Source of the DNA: Streptomyces griseochromogenes
GTDB lineage: Bacteria; Actinomycetota; Actinomycetes; Streptomycetales; Streptomycetaceae
Length of the DNA: 64,000 nt
Reading direction: 5' to 3'
Assembly (NCBI RefSeq): GCF_001542625.1
Contig: NZ_CP016279.1
Location: forward strand, 2,418,001-2,482,000
A program made the position numbers and the translations under genes. Numbering within the stretch: the first letter of the stretch is position 1; each line of letters starts with the position of its first letter. The notes beneath the pieces were generated by a model. The model saw only the letters and a list, made by a program, of their open reading frames with translations. It was not told where the DNA came from and made no database searches. Below are positions 8,094-16,506 of the stretch, piece by piece.

Positions 8094-8945
8094 ATGACAG
8101 CCATCATCACCGCAACCGAACTGGCCCATGACCTCGCCGCCGAGGCCCCGCCCGTTCTGCTCGACGTCCGCTGGCAGCTGAGTGTGGCGAAGGCGGCGGG
8201 CGCCCCCGCCTTCGACGGCCGAGCCGAGTACACGGCCGGGCACATCCCCGGCGCGGTCTTCGTCGACCTGGACCGGGAGCTGGCTTCCGCCCCTGGGGAA
8301 CGCGGCCGCCATCCGCTTCCGGACCTCGCGGAGTTCGGTGCGGCCATGCGCCGCGCGGGCGTGTCCGCCGCCCGGCCGGTCGTCGTCTACGACGGCGGGC
8401 AAGGCTGGGCGGCCGCGCGCGCCTGGTGGCTGCTGCGCTGGACGGGTCACCCGGACGTGCGGGTCCTCGACGGCGGATTGCCCGCCTGGCAGGGCCCGCT
8501 GTCGGCGGACGTACCGGTCACGGCCGAGGGAGACTTCGAACCGGCGCCGGCCGCGGCCGGGCGGCTCGACGCGGACGGCGCCGCCGCCCTGGCCCGCGCG
8601 GGCGTGCTGCTGGACGCGCGCGCGGGGCAGCGGTACCGCGGTGAGGTGGAGCCGATCGACCGGGTAGGCGGGCACATCCCGGGCGCGGTGTCGGCGCCGA
8701 CGAACGAGAACGTGGGGCCGGACGGCCGTTTCCTGCCCGCGGTGGAACTGCGGGACCGCTTCAAGGCCCTGGGTGTTTCCGGCGACGCGGAGGTGGGCGT
8801 GTACTGCGGCTCGGGCGTCTCGGGCGCCCACGAGGTGCTGGCGCTGGCGGTCGCGGGCATCCCCGCGGCCCTGTACGTCGGTTCCTGGTCGGAATGGTCC
8901 TCGGACCCGACCCGCCCGGTCGCGGTGGGCGCGGACCCGCAGTAG
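8094..8945 (+). CDS. Sulfurtransferase with two rhodanese domains
   Basis: This 283-residue enzyme moves a sulfane sulfur from thiosulfate or 3-mercaptopyruvate to an acceptor. It has an inactive N-terminal rhodanese domain (about 10-140) and a C-terminal catalytic domain (about 155-280). The active-site loop is CGSGVSG, the form typical of mercaptopyruvate-sulfurtransferase-like enzymes. The second ATG (8094) was chosen because AAGGA sits eight bases upstream; the first ATG at 8085 overlaps that site. A perfect bidirectional stem-loop follows the stop. Confidence 0.9.
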   Translation: MTAIITATELAHDLAAEAPPVLLDVRWQLSVAKAAGAPAFDGRAEYTAGHIPGAVFVDLDRELASAPGERGRHPLPDLAEFGAAMRRAGVSAARPVVVYDGGQGWAAARAWWLLRWTGHPDVRVLDGGLPAWQGPLSADVPVTAEGDFEPAPAAAGRLDADGAAALARAGVLLDARAGQRYRGEVEPIDRVGGHIPGAVSAPTNENVGPDGRFLPAVELRDRFKALGVSGDAEVGVYCGSGVSGAHEVLALAVAGIPAALYVGSWSEWSSDPTRPVAVGADPQ

Positions 8946-8953
8946 GCAGCAGT

Positions 8954-8983
8954 AAGTGGGGGCACGCGCGCGTGCCCCCACTT
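8954..8983. terminator. Bidirectional terminator between rhodanese gene and sepH
   Basis: A perfect 15+15-base palindrome with core GGGGGCACGCGCGCGTGCCC lies in the 58-bp gap between two convergent stop codons. AA/TT at its ends gives short A and T flanks on each strand. The placement fits a shared factor-independent terminator. Confidence 0.85.
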
Positions 8984-9003
8984 CATACGGCCGTACGGCC
9001 GGT

Positions 9004-10044
9004 TTACTCCTGCTTCTTGCGCCGTGTGCCGAACACGATCTCGTCCCAGCTCGGCACGGCGGCCCGGCGGCCGGGGCGGACGCCGTCGGCCTCGGCCTGA
9101 CGGTCGGTCGCGCCGATGAGCCGGTCGCGGTGGCTGCCCACCGAGCGGGGCATGAGCACGTCCGCGTAGGCGGAGCCGGCCGAGGCGGCGGGTGCCGGGG
9201 GCTCCTCCGCCTCGGGTTCTTCGACGGGCTCCTCCGGGGTCTCCGCCGGCCGTTCCGGGACCACCAGGTCGCCCCGGAAGCTCGGCACCGCCTCCAGGAG
9301 GCTGGTGAGCGAGTCGCGTTCGCCGGTGCTCTCCTCGGCGGCCTCGGACGGCGGAGCCGGCAGGCTCGGCCGCTCCCGGTCGCTCCGGTCGAGGCCGCGG
9401 TCCAGTGGACGGTCGCGCGGCAGCCGGGCGATGCGCGGGACGAACGGGAAGCTCGGCTCCGGCACGGCGAGGTCGTCGGACTCGCCGATCAGCGAGCGCG
9501 CCTCGTCGTCGACGGCCTGGACGAGCCGCCGCGGCGGGTCGTACGTCCAGCTCGCCGAGTGCGGCTCGCCCGCGACCCGGTAGACGAGGAGGACCTCCCA
9601 CGTGCCGTCGTCGCGGCGCCAGGAGTCCCACTGCACGGAATCCTTCTCGGCGCCGCGCAGCAGCAGCCGCTCCTGGACGGCCTCGCCGAGCAGCGGGCCG
9701 GAGTTCTCGCCGGGCCTGCGGACCGGGGTCTTGCGGGCGCGCTCGGCCATGAAGGCGCGTTCGGCCAGCACGGGACCCTCGAAGCGCCGTACCCGGTCGA
9801 CGGGGATGCCGGCGAGCTGGGCGACCTCTTCCGCGGTGGCGCCAGCGCGTATACGGGCCTGGATGTCACGGGGGCGGAGATGGCTCTCCACCTCGATCTC
9901 GATCTGGCCGAGGCGTGGCCGGTCGCCGCGCACGGCGGCACGCAGCCGTTCGTCGATCGGAAGCGTGTACTCCGTTGCGTCGGCAGCCTTCAGCACCAGT
10001 CGTGTGCCGTCATTCGAGACGGCCACGACACGCAGTTCGGGCAT
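9004..10044 (-). CDS. sepH: SepH, FtsZ-interacting cell-division protein
   Basis: This 346-residue protein starts MPELRVVAVSNDG. It has the SepH N-terminal region (DUF3071) with an embedded helix-turn-helix (RPRDIQARIRAGATAEEVAQ, about residues 75-105). A long acidic Pro/Glu-rich disordered middle follows, then the conserved C-terminal end PSWDEIVFGTRRKKQE. SepH stimulates FtsZ assembly and helps sporulation septation in Streptomyces venezuelae. The start at 10044 has a GGGAGG site six bases upstream; an ATG 87 bases further upstream lacks one. The gene is divergent from a hypothetical membrane-protein gene. Confidence 0.93.
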   Translation of the reverse strand: MPELRVVAVSNDGTRLVLKAADATEYTLPIDERLRAAVRGDRPRLGQIEIEVESHLRPRDIQARIRAGATAEEVAQLAGIPVDRVRRFEGPVLAERAFMAERARKTPVRRPGENSGPLLGEAVQERLLLRGAEKDSVQWDSWRRDDGTWEVLLVYRVAGEPHSASWTYDPPRRLVQAVDDEARSLIGESDDLAVPEPSFPFVPRIARLPRDRPLDRGLDRSDRERPSLPAPPSEAAEESTGERDSLTSLLEAVPSFRGDLVVPERPAETPEEPVEEPEAEEPPAPAASAGSAYADVLMPRSVGSHRDRLIGATDRQAEADGVRPGRRAAVPSWDEIVFGTRRKKQE

Positions 10045-10523
10045 GGGGACCTCCCGGGTGGTGCCTGCCGACGTCACGTGCGTCGCTGCTTCCGCTAGTC
10101 GAGTGTGGCCTGCCCGGGTGCAGCCTGCCACAACCTTGCCGAGTTGCCCGGCGTGTCGGGCGCGGGCCCTGGGTCGCCGTTATGGCACGGTGACCTATTC
10201 GCAACGCTAAGTGACCAAAGCTGTCACCCTGTGCAACTAGCCCCCTCCCGGCGGTCCTTGAAGGCCGCGGACACCCTGGTGGGAGACCGGACCCAGGGCT
10301 CGCCACAGTACTCCATTTGGACCACGTACGTGGATCGGCGCGCCGCCCAACTTCTGGCAAGGGGCGCGACTTGGCGCCCGTAGCCGCATTTCGAGGATCA
10401 TGAACGTGGTGAACTTCACGCAATCCCCAGAAACGGAACTAATGGTTTCGTCCGTACGTCCCTTTCTCGTGCAGTCGTTCGATCATGTCGTTCAGGTTCG
10501 GGAAAGGGAGGCAAGTTCCGGGT
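10045..10523. other. Long divergent intergenic region upstream of sepH
   Basis: About 480 bp lie between sepH and the divergent hypothetical gene. No convincing ORF is present. Two perfect palindromes stand out: CCACGTACGTGG at 10322-10333 and GTGAACTTCAC at 10409-10419. Either could be an operator. The region is less GC-rich than its neighbours, as expected for promoters. Confidence 0.5.
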
Positions 10524-11255
10524 ATGCGTGAAACGCCCGATGCGGGTCGCAGGCGGATCGATCTGAGCGTCCCTCAGGTCGCGGGCAGTGCCCTGGCGGC
10601 GGTGGTGGCGGCCAAGCTGGCCTCGTACTTCGGGGTGTACGGCACGATCCTCGGCGCCGGAATCGTCAGCATCGTCGCCACCTGCGGCGGCAGTCTCTTC
10701 CAGCACTTCTTCCGGCGGACGGGGGAGCAGATCCGGGAGGCCACGGTCACCGCCCGGCCCGCGGAGCGGGCGCCGTCGGCGCCGGACGGGTTCACCGAGG
10801 GCACCGTCTACCGCGCGCGGGTGAAGAGCTGGAAGCGCCCGGTCCTCGCCGCCTCCCTCGTCTTCGGCGTCACCATGGCCGGCATCACTGCGTACGAACT
10901 GGTGTCCGGAGGCAGTTTCAGTGGCGGCGGGGGGACGACGGTCGGGGACGCGGTCACCGGCCGGGGCCCGTCCCCGTCGAAGCCCGGTGACACCACGCCC
11001 TCCTGGTCCCCCTCGGACCTGCCCGCGAGCGGCGCCACGCCGTCCGGCGACAGCGCTACGACGCACTCGGCGACGCCCACACCCAGCGACTCCCCCGGCA
11101 GGGAGCCGGGCGGCGACGCGGCCACCCCGACGCCGCCCCCCACACCCACGCCCACGCCGGGTGAGTCCTCCGCGACGCCTACGCCCCCAGAACCCTCCGC
11201 AAGTAGTCGTTCTGGAACAGCCGTTCCGGGTCAAGGCGGTCCCGCAGAGCGGTGA
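10524..11255 (+). CDS. Hypothetical membrane protein with Pro/Ser/Thr-rich tail
   Basis: This 243-residue protein has a hydrophobic N-terminal stretch (about residues 15-60, rich in Gly/Ala) and a second membrane segment near 105-125. An extracytoplasmic-looking tail (about 130-243), dominated by Pro, Thr, Ser and Gly, follows. I know no family for it. The start at 10524 follows a GGGAGG about a dozen bases upstream; an in-frame ATG at 10485 has none. The 3' end overlaps the convergent oxidase gene by 77 bp, and the tail codons keep strong GC bias up to the stop. Confidence 0.75.
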   Translation: MRETPDAGRRRIDLSVPQVAGSALAAVVAAKLASYFGVYGTILGAGIVSIVATCGGSLFQHFFRRTGEQIREATVTARPAERAPSAPDGFTEGTVYRARVKSWKRPVLAASLVFGVTMAGITAYELVSGGSFSGGGGTTVGDAVTGRGPSPSKPGDTTPSWSPSDLPASGATPSGDSATTHSATPTPSDSPGREPGGDAATPTPPPTPTPTPGESSATPTPPEPSASSRSGTAVPGQGGPAER

Positions 11256-12498
11256 ACTCGCCGAAGCGCGGGTACACCTCGGCGAAGTACTCGGCGTCCC
11301 GCGTGTGCACCTTGCCCCAGTGCGGCCGTCCCTCGTGCGCCGTGAAGATGCGCTCGGCGGCGGTGAAGTAGGCCTGGTAGGGCGTGCCGCGGAACATGTG
11401 GACGGCGACGTACGCGCTGTCCCGGCCGGAGGCGGTGGACAGGGTGATGTCGTCGGCCGGGGCGGTGCGCACCTCGACCGGGAAGCTGACGCGCATCCCG
11501 GAGCGCTCGACCATGGCCTTCAGCTCACGCAGCGTCTCGGCCAGGGCCGCGCGCGGGACGGCGTACTCCATCTCCACGAAGCGCACCCGGCGCGGCGAAG
11601 TGAAGACCTTGTAAGGGATGTCCGTGTAGGTGCGCGCGGACAGCGCCTTGCTGGAGATCCGGGCGATCGCCGGAACGGCCGCGGGCGCGGCGCGGCCGAC
11701 CCACTGGGCCACCTGGAAGACGCCGTTGGAGAGGAACTCGTCCTCGAACCAGCCCGCCAGCTGCCCCACCGGCTGTTCGGGGCCCGTGCTGCGGTTGTTG
11801 CGTTTGGTGTTGGTGTTGCCGGTGTGCGGGAACCAGTAGAACTCGAAGTGCTCGTTCTCGGCCCACAGCTCATCGAACTCGGCCAGCACCCGCTCGAAGG
11901 GCATCGGCTCCTCGCGCGCGGTGAGCAGGAAGAGCGGCTCCACGGCGAAGGTGATCGCGGTGACCACGCCGAGCGCGCCGAGGCCTGTCCGGGCGGCCGC
12001 GAAGACGTCGGCGTTCTCCTTCTCGGAGCAGGAAAGGACCGAACCGTCCGCCGTCACGAGTTCGAGTGCCCTGATCTGGGCGGCGATGGAGGCGGATTCC
12101 CGGCCGGTGCCGTGCGTGCCGGTGCTCGTGGCCCCGGAGACGGTCTGCTCCATGATGTCGCCCATGTTGGTGAGCGACAGTCCCTCGCGCGCCAGCGCCG
12201 TATTGAGTCTCTTGAGCGGGGTTCCTGCCTCGACCGTGACGGTCATGGCGTTCCGGTCAATGTTGCGGATCCCGGTCAACAGTTGAGGGCGGATCAAGAC
12301 ACCGTCGGTGGCGGCGATCGACGTGAAGGAGTGCCCGGTCCCGACGGCCTTCACCTTCAGGCCGTCCTCGGCGGCCCGGCATACCGCCGCGGCCAGCTCC
12401 TCCACCGAGGCAGGCGTGACCTGCCGGGCCGGGCGGGCGGAGACATTGCCGCCCCAGTTACGCCAGGTGCCGTTCTTCGCGCTCGCTGTGGTGCTCAA
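11179..12498 (-). CDS. FAD-linked D-arabinono-1,4-lactone / alditol oxidase family protein
   Basis: This 439-residue flavoprotein belongs to the vanillyl-alcohol-oxidase fold. GTGHSFT places the histidine for covalent FAD attachment at residue 56, and TSTGTHGTG is the second FAD-contacting motif. The C-terminal HWGK region (GRPHWGKVH) is typical of aldonolactone and alditol oxidases. Such enzymes oxidise polyols or lactones with O2, releasing H2O2; the substrate here is unknown. A TTG start at 12498 is chosen because GGGGAGG precedes it by five bases and homology begins there. The start lies inside the 3' end of the MFS gene (41-bp overlap), so the two are probably translationally coupled. 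Confidence 0.85.
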   Translation of the reverse strand: MSTTASAKNGTWRNWGGNVSARPARQVTPASVEELAAAVCRAAEDGLKVKAVGTGHSFTSIAATDGVLIRPQLLTGIRNIDRNAMTVTVEAGTPLKRLNTALAREGLSLTNMGDIMEQTVSGATSTGTHGTGRESASIAAQIRALELVTADGSVLSCSEKENADVFAAARTGLGALGVVTAITFAVEPLFLLTAREEPMPFERVLAEFDELWAENEHFEFYWFPHTGNTNTKRNNRSTGPEQPVGQLAGWFEDEFLSNGVFQVAQWVGRAAPAAVPAIARISSKALSARTYTDIPYKVFTSPRRVRFVEMEYAVPRAALAETLRELKAMVERSGMRVSFPVEVRTAPADDITLSTASGRDSAYVAVHMFRGTPYQAYFTAAERIFTAHEGRPHWGKVHTRDAEYFAEVYPRFGEFTALRDRLDPERLFQNDYLRRVLGA

Positions 12499-13696
12499 CG
12501 GTGCCTCCCCGACCCGCGGCCGGCCTGCGGAGCCGGCGGTACCCGAGGAAACCGACCGCGACCGCGACGGCCCCGGACACGGCCGGAACCCCGTACCCGG
12601 CGCGCGCACCGGCTGCGTCGATCACCCAGCCGGCCACGGAGGAGCCGAGCGCGACCCCGACCGCGAGGCCGGTGCTCACCCAGGTCATGCCTTCGGTGAG
12701 CTTCGCGCGAGGTACGTGCTCTTCGATGAGGGACATCGTCGTGATCATCGTCGGCGCGATGGACAGCCCCGCAACGAACAGCGCCACGGCCAGAAGCGGC
12801 AAGTTTCCGACCAGTAGGAGGGGGATCATACTCACGGCCATCGCCCCCACGCCCAGCAACCAGCGACGTTCCGGTGCTCCCGCGAAGCGCAGCAGCCCGA
12901 AGACCACGCCCGCGACACAGGATCCCGCCGCGTACAGCGCCAGCACCACGCTCGCGGCGCCCTTGTGGCCGCGCTCGTCGGCGAAGGCGACGGTGACCAC
13001 GTCGACGGAACCGAAGATCGCTCCCGTGGCCACGAAGGTCGCCACCAGCACCTGGAGCCCGGCCGAGCGCAGTGCGCTGCCGTCGTCGTGCCGCTCGCGC
13101 GGGTGCGGTTCGGGCTCGGTGGCGCGCTGTGCGGTCAGCCAGAAGACGCCGGCGGCCAGGAAACAGCCGGCCAGCAGGGGTCCCGCCTCCGGGAACCAGG
13201 CCGTGGACAGGCCGATGGAGATGATCGGCCCGAAGATGAAGCAGACCTCGTCGACGACCGACTCGAACGAGTAGGCGGTGTGGAGCTTGGGCGTGCCCCG
13301 GTACAGGGCGGCCCAGCGGGCCCGGATCATCGCGCCGAGGCTCGGCACCGAGCCGATGCCGGCCGCGCAGACGAACAGCACCCAGTCCGGCCCTCCCACG
13401 TGCGCCGCGAGCAGCAGCCCGGCGGCGGCCAGAAGTGCCACAAGGGTCGCGGGGCGCAGCACCCGGCGCTGGCCGTGCCGGTCCACCAGGCGGGATATCC
13501 GGGGCCCGATCGCGGCGGCGGACAGGGCGATGGTGGCCGACAGCGCGCCCGCGAGACCGTAGCGCCCGGTGAGCTGCGAGACCATCGTGACCACGCCGAT
13601 GCCCATCATGGACAGCGGCATCCGGCCGAGGAATCCCGCGGCGGAGAAGCCCTTGGTGCCGGGCTCGGCGAACAGGGCGCGGTAGGGGCTGGGCAC
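12458..13696 (-). CDS. Major facilitator superfamily transporter
   Basis: This 412-residue protein has about 12 hydrophobic segments. The MFS loop between helices 2 and 3 reads RISRLVDRHGQRRVLRPA, and a central loop near residues 190-215 is charged (RATEPEPHPRERHDD). Proteins of this type are usually drug or metabolite exporters driven by protons; the substrate is unknown. It is divergent from hemH across a 171-bp gap with an inverted repeat. The downstream oxidase starts within its 3' end. Confidence 0.88.
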   Translation of the reverse strand: MPSPYRALFAEPGTKGFSAAGFLGRMPLSMMGIGVVTMVSQLTGRYGLAGALSATIALSAAAIGPRISRLVDRHGQRRVLRPATLVALLAAAGLLLAAHVGGPDWVLFVCAAGIGSVPSLGAMIRARWAALYRGTPKLHTAYSFESVVDEVCFIFGPIISIGLSTAWFPEAGPLLAGCFLAAGVFWLTAQRATEPEPHPRERHDDGSALRSAGLQVLVATFVATGAIFGSVDVVTVAFADERGHKGAASVVLALYAAGSCVAGVVFGLLRFAGAPERRWLLGVGAMAVSMIPLLLVGNLPLLAVALFVAGLSIAPTMITTMSLIEEHVPRAKLTEGMTWVSTGLAVGVALGSSVAGWVIDAAGARAGYGVPAVSGAVAVAVGFLGYRRLRRPAAGRGGTVEHHSEREERHLA

Positions 13697-13749
13697 GTGG
13701 TCTCCGGGAGCGGTCGTAAGGCGCGAATGCGGCCGATACAGCTTACGAG

Positions 13750-13763
13750 TTAGGTGACCCTAA
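13750..13763. promoter_or_regulatory. TTAGG-N4-CCTAA inverted repeat between MFS gene and hemH
   Basis: TTAGGTGACCCTAA is a 5+5 inverted repeat in the divergent promoter region. Read in reverse, AGGGTCACCTAA matches 11 of 12 bases of the right part of the Streptomyces iron box (AGGCTCACCTAA, DmdR/DtxR family), but the left part is poor. It may be a weak iron-regulator site, which would suit a ferrochelatase promoter. The assignment is tentative. Confidence 0.4.
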
Positions 13764-13867
13764 TTGCACCCGGCCGGACGGCTGGAAATACCGGACTAAA
13801 CCGCCTGGAACTCGACTCTTCACCCCGCTGTTGCCCGGCTGTCAGCACCGGGTGGCAGGATCGAGTC

Positions 13868-14995
13868 ATGCCAGACGCGCTCGATGCCACCCCGTACGAC
13901 GCCCTGCTCCTGCTCTCCTTCGGCGGCCCCGAGGGCCCGGACGACGTGGTCCCGTTCCTGGAGAACGTCACGCGCGGGCGCGGCATCCCCAAGGAACGCC
14001 TCAAGGAAGTCGGGCAGCACTACTTCCTGTTCGGCGGGGTCAGCCCCATCAACGACCAGAACCGCGCCCTGCTGGACGCCCTGCGCAAGGATTTCGCCGA
14101 CCATGGCCTGGACCTGCCGGTCTACTGGGGCAACCGCAACTGGGCGCCGTATCTGACGGACACCCTGCGCGAGATGGCCGCCGACGGCCGCCGCCGCATC
14201 CTGGTGCTCGCCACCAGTGCCTACGCCTCCTACTCGGGCTGCCGCCAGTACCGCGAGAACCTCGCCGACGCGCTGGCCGCCCTCGAGGCCGAGGGCCTGG
14301 AGCTGCCCAAGGTCGACAAGCTGCGGCACTACTTCAACCACCCCGGCTTCGTCGAGCCCATGGTCGACGGGGTGCTGCGCTCCCTCGCCGACCTGCCCGA
14401 GGACGTCCGCGACGGTGCCCACATCGCCTTCTCCACCCACTCCGTCCCGACCGCCGCCGCCGACACCTCCGGCCCGGTCGAGGCCCACGGAGAGGGCGGC
14501 GCGTACGTCGAGCAGCATCTGGACGTGGCCGAGCTGATCGCCGGCGCCGTGCGCGAGCGGACCGGCATCGACCACCCCTGGCAGCTCGTCTACCAGTCGC
14601 GTTCCGGCGCCCCGCACATCCCCTGGCTGGAGCCCGACATCTGCGACCACCTGGAGGAGCGGCAGGCGGCCGGCGCCCCCGCCGTCGTGATGGCGCCCAT
14701 CGGCTTCGTCTCCGACCACATGGAGGTCCTCTACGACCTCGACACGGAGGCCACGGCCAAGGCCGAGGAGCTCGGTCTGCCGGTGCGCCGCTCGGCGACC
14801 GTCGGCGCCGACCCGCGGTTCGCCGCGGCGATCCGCGAGCTGATCCTGGAGCGGGCCGCCGTGGAGCGCGGCCAGGAGGTCACGCCCTGCGCCCTGGGCG
14901 CGCTCGGCCCGAGCCACGACCTCTGCCCGGTCGGCTGCTGCCCGGCCCGTGCCCCCCGCCCGGCCGCCGCGGGCGCCGACAGCCCCTACGCGTGA
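13868..14995 (+). CDS. hemH: Ferrochelatase (coproporphyrin ferrochelatase type)
   Basis: This 375-residue enzyme inserts Fe2+ into coproporphyrin III in the actinobacterial haem pathway (also called CpfC). Conserved blocks include [21 protein letters not shown] at the N-terminus, the [12 protein letters not shown] loop, the catalytic histidine in FSTHSVP and the [17 protein letters not shown] segment. Cysteines at about 125, 341, 353, 357 and 358 resemble the set that binds a [2Fe-2S] cluster in other actinobacterial enzymes, although the spacing differs slightly. It is followed after 8 bp by the inositol-monophosphatase gene, so the two probably form an operon. Confidence 0.95.
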   Translation: MPDALDATPYDALLLLSFGGPEGPDDVVPFLENVTRGRGIPKERLKEVGQHYFLFGGVSPINDQNRALLDALRKDFADHGLDLPVYWGNRNWAPYLTDTLREMAADGRRRILVLATSAYASYSGCRQYRENLADALAALEAEGLELPKVDKLRHYFNHPGFVEPMVDGVLRSLADLPEDVRDGAHIAFSTHSVPTAAADTSGPVEAHGEGGAYVEQHLDVAELIAGAVRERTGIDHPWQLVYQSRSGAPHIPWLEPDICDHLEERQAAGAPAVVMAPIGFVSDHMEVLYDLDTEATAKAEELGLPVRRSATVGADPRFAAAIRELILERAAVERGQEVTPCALGALGPSHDLCPVGCCPARAPRPAAAGADSPYA

Positions 14996-15003
14996 GGAGA
15001 CCC

Positions 15004-15819
15004 GTGACCGACGCCCTGCACAGGGAACTGCTCGACCTGGCCCGGGAAGCCGCCCGCCGCGCAGGCGAGCTGCTGCGCGACGGCCGTCCGGCCGACCTGG
15101 CGGTGGCCAGGACCAAGTCCAGCCCGATCGACGTCGTCACCGAGATGGACATCGCGGCGGAGAAGCTGATCACCGATCTGATCTCCGGCCGCCGTCCGGG
15201 CGACGGCTTCCTCGGCGAGGAGGGCGCCGACACCGAGGGCACCAGCGGCATCCGCTGGGTGATCGACCCGCTCGACGGCACCGTCAACTATCTGTACGGA
15301 CTGCCCACCTGGGCCGTGTCCATCGCGGCCGAGCAGGACGGCGAGAGCGTCGTCGGGGTCGTCGCGGCCCCGATGCGCGGCGAGACGTACCACGCGGTGC
15401 GCGGAGGCGGCGCCTGGGCCACCGGTGCGGGGGAGGGCGAACGCGCGCTGTCCTGCCGCCCCGCGCCCCCGCTGGACCAGGCGCTGGTCTCCACCGGCTT
15501 CAACTACGTGGCCGAGGTCCGCGCCCACCAGGCCGAGCTGGCCGGGCGGATCATCCCGCTGCTGCGCGACATCCGGCGCAGCGGCTCGGCGGCGATCGAC
15601 CTGTGCGACGTGGCCTCGGGCCGCCTGGACGGCTACTACGAGCGGGGACTCAACGCCTGGGACTTCGCCGCCGGGGACCTGATCGCGCGGGAGGCCGGTG
15701 CGCTGACCGGTGGACGGCCCGGAGAGCGCCCGTCACGCGATCTGACGGTCGCCGGTACCCCCGGCGTCTTCGAGCCCCTTCAGCGGCTGCTGGAGGACTT
15801 CGGGGCCTGGCACGACTGA
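15004..15819 (+). CDS. Inositol monophosphatase family protein
   Basis: This 271-residue Mg2+-dependent phosphatase has GEEG near residue 77, the metal-binding DPLDGTVNYLYG near 90-101 and NAWDFAAG near 218, all in the standard order. Likely substrates are inositol-1-phosphate or related sugar phosphates. GTG start with GAGGAG upstream. From memory, its mycobacterial counterpart in the same gene block is suhB (Rv2701c). A strong stem-loop follows. Confidence 0.92.
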   Translation: MTDALHRELLDLAREAARRAGELLRDGRPADLAVARTKSSPIDVVTEMDIAAEKLITDLISGRRPGDGFLGEEGADTEGTSGIRWVIDPLDGTVNYLYGLPTWAVSIAAEQDGESVVGVVAAPMRGETYHAVRGGGAWATGAGEGERALSCRPAPPLDQALVSTGFNYVAEVRAHQAELAGRIIPLLRDIRRSGSAAIDLCDVASGRLDGYYERGLNAWDFAAGDLIAREAGALTGGRPGERPSRDLTVAGTPGVFEPLQRLLEDFGAWHD

Positions 15820-15857
15820 CCGGGGCCGCGCCGGAGGGCGCGGGCCCCGAGGCACGA

Positions 15858-15892
15858 CAGGACCCCCGGCGCTGGATTCGCCGGGGGTCCTG
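15858..15892. terminator. Terminator after inositol monophosphatase
   Basis: CAGGACCCCCGGCG (15858-15871) pairs perfectly with CGCCGGGGGTCCTG (15879-15892) across a 7-base loop. It lies between the convergent IMPase and small-protein genes and probably serves both. Confidence 0.85.
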
Positions 15893-15917
15893 CCGAGTGC
15901 GCTTCGGGCCGATCAGA

Positions 15918-16091
15918 TCAGACGCGTGACGCGCCGACCTCCACACCGTGTTCGGCGGCGAGGCGGCGCAGGTCATCGAGCTCGGCCTGCTCCACCTCGA
16001 CGAGGAAGTCGTCGCCCTCGTCACGAGCCCGCGACAGGTCGGACTCGGTCGCCCTTATGCGCTGCAGAAGTCCTGCGGTGAATGCGTCCAT
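15918..16091 (-). CDS. Small hypothetical protein, 57 aa
   Basis: The frame encodes a 57-residue, acidic, almost entirely helical protein starting MDAFTAGLLQRIRATESDL. It is rich in Asp, Glu, Arg and Leu, with no cysteine or membrane segment. A GAGGGGG ribosome binding site lies about a dozen bases upstream of the ATG. Codon use is typical of the genome. The gene faces the IMPase terminator and is divergent from cutRS. I do not recognise its function; a heptad-like Leu pattern suggests a short coiled coil or helical hairpin. Confidence 0.75.
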   Translation of the reverse strand: MDAFTAGLLQRIRATESDLSRARDEGDDFLVEVEQAELDDLRRLAAEHGVEVGASRV

Positions 16092-16506
16092 GCTGCGCCC
16101 CCTCGTCCTGGGTCGTGGGTCGGTGGCACGGGGGTGTGCCCATTCTGGGAGGGGCGATCACGTCTCTCGCGGGTGCCCGGCCCTGCCCTGCCGGGCGGCC
16201 ACGGTGCCGGACTCCCACGCCCGCTCCGCGGAAGCGGAAGGCGAAGTACCGCATGGTGTTGCGGCACATGCAGAGCGTGATCGCGGGGTGTAAAGCCGTC
16301 CTCCCCCCGCTCCCTTCCACGGAAACCTAACCGGAGGAGAAAATCTCGTATTCCCCTCCCGGCGCCCCGATCCCTGCGGCCGGGCACCCGCCTTACAGCC
16401 GACTTATGGCCGAAAAGGGCAGGATGGAGCCCACCATCCCACGGACATCCCTGCCCGCGCGCACTCACTGTGCGCTACGCGGGTGGACACAGGAAGGACA
16501 TGCGAC
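16092..16506. other. Divergent intergenic region upstream of cutRS
   Basis: About 415 bp without a convincing gene. It should contain promoters for the small gene and for cutRS. A short inverted repeat GGATGG/CCATCC lies at 16422-16439, and the cutR ribosome binding site AGGAAGGA is at 16491-16498. Nothing else stands out. Confidence 0.5.

Noticed and set aside
8954..8983. Perfect palindrome as an operator
   Set aside because: It sits between two convergent stop codons, where a terminator is the simpler reading.
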